Positions 15,641 to 19,378 of a stretch of 19,378 nt of DNA are shown here, one piece after another. Origin of the DNA: Candidatus Kerfeldbacteria bacterium. GTDB lineage: Bacteria; Patescibacteriota; Patescibacteriia; UBA9570. The notes under the pieces were generated by a model. It was not told the origin of the DNA. It did not search any database and saw only the letters and a list, made by a program, of their open reading frames with translations. The stretch lies in NCBI GenBank assembly GCA_003512175.1, contig DOSP01000096.1, positions 1-19,378 of the forward strand, given 5' to 3'. Both the position numbers and the translations under genes were made by a program. Each line of letters starts with the position of its first letter. Position 1 is the stretch's first letter.

Positions 15641-16173
15641 TGCAACAGATCTCCCCAGGATACTTTATTTTGGTCAGGAGCCGATGGTTTTGTTTGCTGA
15701 GCTGGTTGTTGCGGCGGCCGTTGTTGTTGCTGAGCTGGCTGTGGCCTCGGTTGTTGGGATTGTGGACGTGGCTGCTGGACCGGTTGTGGTCTCGGCTGTT
15801 GGGGTTGCTGTGATCTCGGTTGTTGTGGCTGAGGTGGTTGATTATGTGGACGGGATTGTTGGGGCAATTCATGAATTGCCCGTACCGGAGCTGGTGTTGG
15901 TTGACTTACCGGCTGGTAGGATTGTTTAGGTTTTACTTGTGCCGTTGGAACAGTGGCAGAAACCGCCTTGGGTTGTTGGGGCAATTCACGAATTGACCCT
16001 GCGGGTTGAGAATACGGATTTGGTTTGGCTTTTTGAAAAAAACCTAATAGATTACCGTGTTTAGGTTTGGCCGCAGTGGCATTTTCTCCGGTCGGATTAG
16101 TATATTCAATATCATAGCCAGACTGCTTTGGCTGGTTTTTGCTGCCATCGGATTTCACGAAATCAACAGCCAT
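15637..16173 (-). CDS. Pro/Gln-rich low-complexity protein in the slot after PilM
   Basis: This 178-residue protein is not recognised as a known family. The first ~55 residues look ordered or conserved (M-A-V-D-F-V-K, Y-D-I-E-Y-T-N-P, L-L-G-F-F-Q). Residues ~57-165 are almost all Pro, Gln, Ser, Arg and Ala, and the end is V-S-W-G-D-L-L-Q. No signal peptide or membrane segment is seen. Two copies of a palindromic DNA repeat are read in frame (A-I-H-E-L-P-Q-Q and S-I-R-E-L-P-Q-Q), so part of the length comes from repeat insertion. It starts 5 bases after the pilM stop and overlaps P1 by 4 bases. PilN usually occupies this slot, but PilN's N-terminal membrane helix is absent. A flexible linker or adaptor is a guess. 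Confidence 0.7.
   Translation of the reverse strand: MAVDFVKSDGSKNQPKQSGYDIEYTNPTGENATAAKPKHGNLLGFFQKAKPNPYSQPAGSIRELPQQPKAVSATVPTAQVKPKQSYQPVSQPTPAPVRAIHELPQQSRPHNQPPQPQQPRSQQPQQPRPQPVQQPRPQSQQPRPQPAQQQQRPPQQPAQQTKPSAPDQNKVSWGDLLQ
15651..15656 (-). promoter_or_regulatory. Ribosome-binding site GGGGAG for P1
   Basis: GGGGAG lies in the W-G-D codons near the end of the Pro/Gln-rich gene, 10 bases before the P1 ATG. The spacing matches the sites at the P3/P4 and P7 junctions. Confidence 0.55.
15862..15881. repeat. Perfect 20-base palindrome inside the Pro/Gln-rich gene
   Basis: GGGCAATTCATGAATTGCCC is its own reverse complement. It is preceded on the + strand by TTGTTG, as is the second copy at 15979. 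Read on the minus strand it gives A-I-H-E-L-P. I recall such translations from widespread bacterial palindromic repeats, but cannot confirm that here. Confidence 0.7.
15979..15999. repeat. Second, imperfect copy of the GGGCAATTC palindrome
   Basis: GGGCAATTC-ACG-AATTGACCC differs from the copy at 15862 by a C for T in the centre and one extra base in the right arm. It encodes S-I-R-E-L-P on the minus strand, in frame with the host gene. Confidence 0.6.
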
Positions 16174-16178
16174 AGCGA

Positions 16179-17291
16179 TTAGACAATTTCACGCATGGCT
16201 AAGCCAACAGCAATCGACATGCGGGGACCAATTTCGGTGAGGACTGGTTTCAAATCAACCGGATAAATCACCCGCGCCCAGGGATCACCAATAATGACTT
16301 TGGTATTCAAAATTTGTGTCAGATAATTTGGTAAATTAGGTAACCAAGCTGACCCACCGGTCAGGACAATTTTTTCAATGCGGGCTGGGCTTTGGTTATG
16401 ATAGAGATTCAACACATATTTAATTTCATTGACCACAGATGACACCATAAATTCGATCCGCTTCGGAATTTGATTCCCCCCTACCCCAGATGAGATTAAA
16501 CCAAAATCTCGTTTGAACTGTTCGGCTCGATCAACATCTACATTCAAACTGCTCGCGATAGTTTTCGTAATAGTCTGCCCACCTAAATCGATACTGCGGT
16601 TCACCACCGGCACGCTGGCTACCACGACGCTGATACTGGTGGTGGTGGCGCCGATATCTACGATCATCACCGGAGCCCGATCGTGCCCTACCAGTGACCG
16701 TTCGAGCGCAAACGCCTCGGTCTCTAGTTTAACCAAGTTCAAACCAGCCATTTTAAACAGCTCTACGTAATGCCCTACTAAATCAACTGGTGCGGCGGTG
16801 AGTAAGATTTTCTTGTACTTCTTTGGCGTCGATTTTAATTGAGCCACATTTGCATCCTGACCTTCGCTACTGGTGCCATTTTGGGATGGGATATGCTCAT
16901 GATCCTCATAATTGGTCAGCTCATCGTATGACAGCACCATCTTCTCTAGCGGCATTGGAACAATCTTCTTGGCCTCCCAGTGTACGGCGGCATCTAATTC
17001 CTTTTGTTTCATCTCCGGTAAGGTAATGACCGAAGAAAACACCGTATAGCTGGGCAAGGCCGCCACAATTTGATTTGTGCCAACCTTGGCCTTATCCATC
17101 ACCTTTTTTAAGGTCTCGATAATCTTTTGTTTGGCTTCAGCACTTTCGACCTTCAATACCGGGCTTGGTTTCTCAATATACCCATAGGTCATCAGCTTAG
17201 GACGACCTTTTTCGTTCTTTAATTCAACAATTTTGAGGGATGCCCCGCCAATGTCGACGCCGATATAGCTTTGACCACCATGTAATCCCAT
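16179..17291 (-). CDS. pilM: Type IV pilus assembly protein PilM
   Basis: This 370-residue protein is an actin-like (FtsA/PilM) ATPase that, in the family, sits on the cytoplasmic side and binds the PilN tail. Phosphate-1 motif Y-I-G-V-D-I-G-G is at residues 9-16. The PilM-typical L-P-S-Y-T-V-F and W-E-A-K-K-I-V-P segments lie at about 79-85 and 105-112. Phosphate-2 V-D-I-G-A-T-T-T is at 211-218, and the adenosine motif T-G-G-S-A-W-L at 311-317. A hydrophilic insertion at about 129-157 (rich in Ser, Gly, Gln) is unusual. Length is close to the family norm. No PilN or PilO gene follows. A strong promoter leaves only a few bases of leader and there is no Shine-Dalgarno sequence, so the transcript may be nearly leaderless. 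Confidence 0.92.
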   Translation of the reverse strand: MGLHGGQSYIGVDIGGASLKIVELKNEKGRPKLMTYGYIEKPSPVLKVESAEAKQKIIETLKKVMDKAKVGTNQIVAALPSYTVFSSVITLPEMKQKELDAAVHWEAKKIVPMPLEKMVLSYDELTNYEDHEHIPSQNGTSSEGQDANVAQLKSTPKKYKKILLTAAPVDLVGHYVELFKMAGLNLVKLETEAFALERSLVGHDRAPVMIVDIGATTTSISVVVASVPVVNRSIDLGGQTITKTIASSLNVDVDRAEQFKRDFGLISSGVGGNQIPKRIEFMVSSVVNEIKYVLNLYHNQSPARIEKIVLTGGSAWLPNLPNYLTQILNTKVIIGDPWARVIYPVDLKPVLTEIGPRMSIAVGLAMREIV

Positions 17292-17302
17292 ACAACAGGA
17301 TT

Positions 17303-17331
17303 ATTATAACACTTTTTAATTCAGACCTCAA
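17303..17331 (-). promoter_or_regulatory. Sigma70-type promoter of pilM and the array
   Basis: On the minus strand TTGAGG (17326-17331), a 17-base spacer and a perfect TATAAT (17303-17308) are present. The -10 box ends 11 bases before the pilM ATG. A start site about 7 bases after the -10 box would leave a leader of roughly 5 bases. Confidence 0.65.
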
Positions 17332-17349
17332 CCCTGTGTATTCTTTGGC

Positions 17350-17384
17350 TTCCCCACTCCTGAAAGGAGGGGGATCGAGGGGGA
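17350..17384. repeat. GC-rich hairpin repeat downstream of the large extracellular gene
   Basis: TTCCCCACTCCTG-A-AAGGAGGGGG continues into GATCGAGGGGGAGG. Its first ~26 bases match the repeat at 2841-2866 with one difference. The stem could stop transcription of the gene ending at 17392, but no T-run follows it on the minus strand, so it is listed as a repeat and not as a terminator. Confidence 0.6.
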
Positions 17385-17391
17385 GGTTTAT

Positions 17392-19378
17392 TTAATTGAA
17401 CTCCGGAATCAGGGAAGCGAAATCTTCTAACCCCGGTGGTGGATTGGCAAACACGCGACCATCATAGCGAAAATCTTCACCAGGTTCTGGGTCAGGTGTA
17501 CTGCCTAAGCTTTGGCGTTCCAGATCGAACGCGCAGGCCATAACTAAACCGTTCACTTCTAACGGTAAGGTGCTATCACCGGTAGCGAAATGACAATCAC
17601 CGGTCGTGGTCGCATCCGAATCACCCAGCACAATAAACGCCCCAACTACTTCCGTCACAATCGGATCAATATACACCGAGCCTTGCACAATCCAGGCAAT
17701 TGAGGCGAGATTATTAATGTGCTGATCAATTGTGGTGTTGTAGTAGTTGAGGTTATCTTCAATGACTAAGTCGCCAGTCACAATCACTGTGCCATTCCCT
17801 AAATCACTGCCTGTGCCATTATAAGATGTCAGATTATTGGAAAGGGTGAGGTCACCGTCACAATAAAACACCTCTCCCTCTAACGGATTCGTTTGGCCGG
17901 TGAACAATGAATCATCACACGTTCCATCGGTATCGACATGATCCGCTTGATCAATTAATTCATTCACATATAGCGAACCAAGTGCCCCGCGATACACCTG
18001 CGCACTATTATCAGTTGGAACACCGCCAAGATCTTCTCCGGTGATAGTAGTGCCCAACTGAGTATCAAAATTAGTAATGGTGGTGACATCCCCTGCCGAA
18101 ATAATCAAATAGGTAGCGCTGTATTCACCAACTGGCGCATTGGTATTCAAGTTGAAGCCTTGCTGGCTGTAGACGTCGGCTTGGGTAGTGCGCAACCAGG
18201 CAGCTGCCACTGTGCCAGAAGTATCGAGATCAAATTTAATCCAACCAAAGCCACTACCCTCTTCTTCTACACCGGTCGTTGGGCCCGTCCCGTTATCATT
18301 CCAGCTCCAGCCAGAAAATTCCAGTGTATCCGTATCAAATTCTACGCCATATTCTACTCCGCCAGTGCTTTCTGTACCACGTAACTTGATCCAGCCCCAA
18401 TCATTGGCCGTGCCACTCAAATTATCTTCATATTCTTCCAACGCCCGAAAGCGCGCCCAGCCATACACTTCACCGGTTTCTTCATTCCAGTGTGCATCTA
18501 ATCGATCATCTTCCGGAGTAGTACTATCATCACCCAAATCAGCTGGCGGACCAGACGTCACATCCGTATCGAAATCGATCATGCCGATGGTGTGAGGCGA
18601 TGATTCACCGCTGTTATAATCACCTACCCAAGCTTGGCCAGTGACATCACAGGCCGAACCGCACCCGCCTCGTTCTAACTGCACGCCATAATCATAGCGC
18701 GTACCACTTGTGCCATCGCCACAATCTGTCCAGGTGGTATCGACATCAATGCTGTCACAACTAAAACTGATTAACACTGTCCCAGTAGAAGCATCGATTG
18801 AATTTCCCACCCAGCCCCAGCCAATGGCTTCGTAGGGCGGAGGAAAATTAATAATCTGCCAATAAAATGTCGTCGCGTCACTATCACCAGATGGATCGCT
18901 GCGATAAAAGCGCAGGAGCAAACTGGTCGTGGTGGGCAAGTCGTACAACCAATAGTTACGCGGATATTCTGTGCCGGTGCCGGCGGTGGTGTTGGTCACA
19001 TAGGGAAAGGATAATCCATCTGTCGTACTACCGGATAAGGTGATGGTGTGATCAACTTCGGTACTATCTGCGGCGGTACTATCAAAGGTATCAGTGCCCG
19101 AATGCACAGTGACGGTATTGGCTGGCCAGGTCACCACGTATATCCGTACACGATTGGTATAGCTGGAAGCCGCCGCCCGATACACGGTGACGGTGGATGC
19201 ATCGGTTAACTCACAGCCAATGGCAGTTTGCTGCAGACCGTTGTCGGTAGCGTCCGCAGTACAATAAACCCAACTGCGGTCTCTAGCCGCCGCTGTAGTC
19301 AGTGTCACGGTTGCTGAAGCTGCTCCGGTTGTTAAAGTGGTTTCGCTGGTTTGCACCTGCGCGCTGGACGCCGCGGTG
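17392..19378 (-). CDS. Large extracellular protein with repeated G-W-x-W modules (5' truncated)
   Basis: The frame is open to the right window edge. The GTG at 19356 is an ordinary codon, so the N-terminus is missing and about 661 residues are visible. The composition is Asp/Thr/Gly/Ser-rich with very few Lys, as in secreted surface proteins. Strand-like modules with W-G-W, G-W-A-R and G-W-I-K motifs recur through the middle (for example A-I-G-W-G-W-V, N-D-W-G-W-I-K, G-F-G-W-I-K-F-D). The C-terminal ~190 residues are beta-solenoid-like (G-T-V-I-V-T-G-D-L-V-I, I-A-W-I-V-Q-G-S-V-Y-I) and end Y-D-G-R-V-F-A-N-P-P-P-G-L. I recall similar proteins in CPR genomes. Proximity to pilM suggests a pilus- or adhesion-related surface role, which is inference. 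Scattered Cys may form disulfides. Confidence 0.7.
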   Translation of the reverse strand, partial: TAASSAQVQTSETTLTTGAASATVTLTTAAARDRSWVYCTADATDNGLQQTAIGCELTDASTVTVYRAAASSYTNRVRIYVVTWPANTVTVHSGTDTFDSTAADSTEVDHTITLSGSTTDGLSFPYVTNTTAGTGTEYPRNYWLYDLPTTTSLLLRFYRSDPSGDSDATTFYWQIINFPPPYEAIGWGWVGNSIDASTGTVLISFSCDSIDVDTTWTDCGDGTSGTRYDYGVQLERGGCGSACDVTGQAWVGDYNSGESSPHTIGMIDFDTDVTSGPPADLGDDSTTPEDDRLDAHWNEETGEVYGWARFRALEEYEDNLSGTANDWGWIKLRGTESTGGVEYGVEFDTDTLEFSGWSWNDNGTGPTTGVEEEGSGFGWIKFDLDTSGTVAAAWLRTTQADVYSQQGFNLNTNAPVGEYSATYLIISAGDVTTITNFDTQLGTTITGEDLGGVPTDNSAQVYRGALGSLYVNELIDQADHVDTDGTCDDSLFTGQTNPLEGEVFYCDGDLTLSNNLTSYNGTGSDLGNGTVIVTGDLVIEDNLNYYNTTIDQHINNLASIAWIVQGSVYIDPIVTEVVGAFIVLGDSDATTTGDCHFATGDSTLPLEVNGLVMACAFDLERQSLGSTPDPEPGEDFRYDGRVFANPPPGLEDFASLIPEFN

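Noticed and set aside
17350..17384. Intrinsic terminator for the large extracellular gene.
   Set aside because: The stem is strong, but no T-run follows it on the minus strand, and the same sequence recurs near 2841 as a repeat.
1..19378. CRISPR arrays, tRNA, rRNA and an origin of replication.
   Set aside because: I saw no regularly spaced direct repeats, no cloverleaf with a conserved T-loop, no rRNA signature and no DnaA-box cluster. Without computation a tRNA could still have been missed.

Overview
The window looks like a fragment of a Candidate Phyla Radiation (Patescibacteria) genome. The reasons are the tight, mostly one-directional gene packing, a PilM-type pilus ATPase next to an extracellular protein with repeated G-W-x-W modules, a DUF559 gene, and Cys-rich proteins of a type I associate from memory with that group. 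Several genes end at TGA and none needs TGA as Trp, so code 11 applies. This argues against Gracilibacteria and Absconditabacteria. The lineage is an inference; no rRNA or tRNA gene is visible.

Layout. At the left edge, on the + strand, are the tail of an Ig-like (probably CAP-type) secreted protein (1-347) and a SAM-dependent methyltransferase (350-1102). All other genes are on the minus strand. In transcription order they are: the 3' part of a large extracellular protein (19378-17392); pilM (17291-16179) with a clear promoter; a Pro/Gln-rich low-complexity protein (16173-15637); and then an array of eight paralogous Cys-rich proteins of about 500-560 aa, called P1 to P8 here (15640 down to 1103). 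The array is interrupted twice. A 0.48-kb DUF559 unit bounded by 12-bp inverted repeats lies between P4 and P5. A TrmB-type regulator lies between P6 and P7. P7 is split by a frameshift.

Each paralogue has the same plan: two N-terminal zinc-ribbon-like CxxC pairs, a conserved aromatic linker, a Cys-rich repeat domain, a cap motif, a second repeat domain with a second cap, and a C-terminal ribbon pair. In the first repeat domain the cysteines fall on one phase of a 3-residue lattice (89 of 91 by hand count over eight proteins) with 12-residue spacing. This predicts a 12-residue-per-turn beta-solenoid with an inward-facing column of thiols. No signal peptides or membrane spans are visible, so these are probably cytoplasmic. 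Their function is unknown; metal binding or storage, redox work or a scaffold are guesses.

Expression looks coordinated. Five junctions have exactly one T between the stop codon and the next ATG, and the ribosome-binding site is written into the C-terminal codons of the preceding gene. The transcription units starting at P5 and at the TrmB gene share a TTGACA promoter layout with a CCTAA-based possible operator. Short palindromic repeats occur between P7 and P8, inside the DUF559 unit, downstream of the large extracellular gene, and in frame within the Pro/Gln-rich gene. No gene-free stretch exceeds 300 bases.
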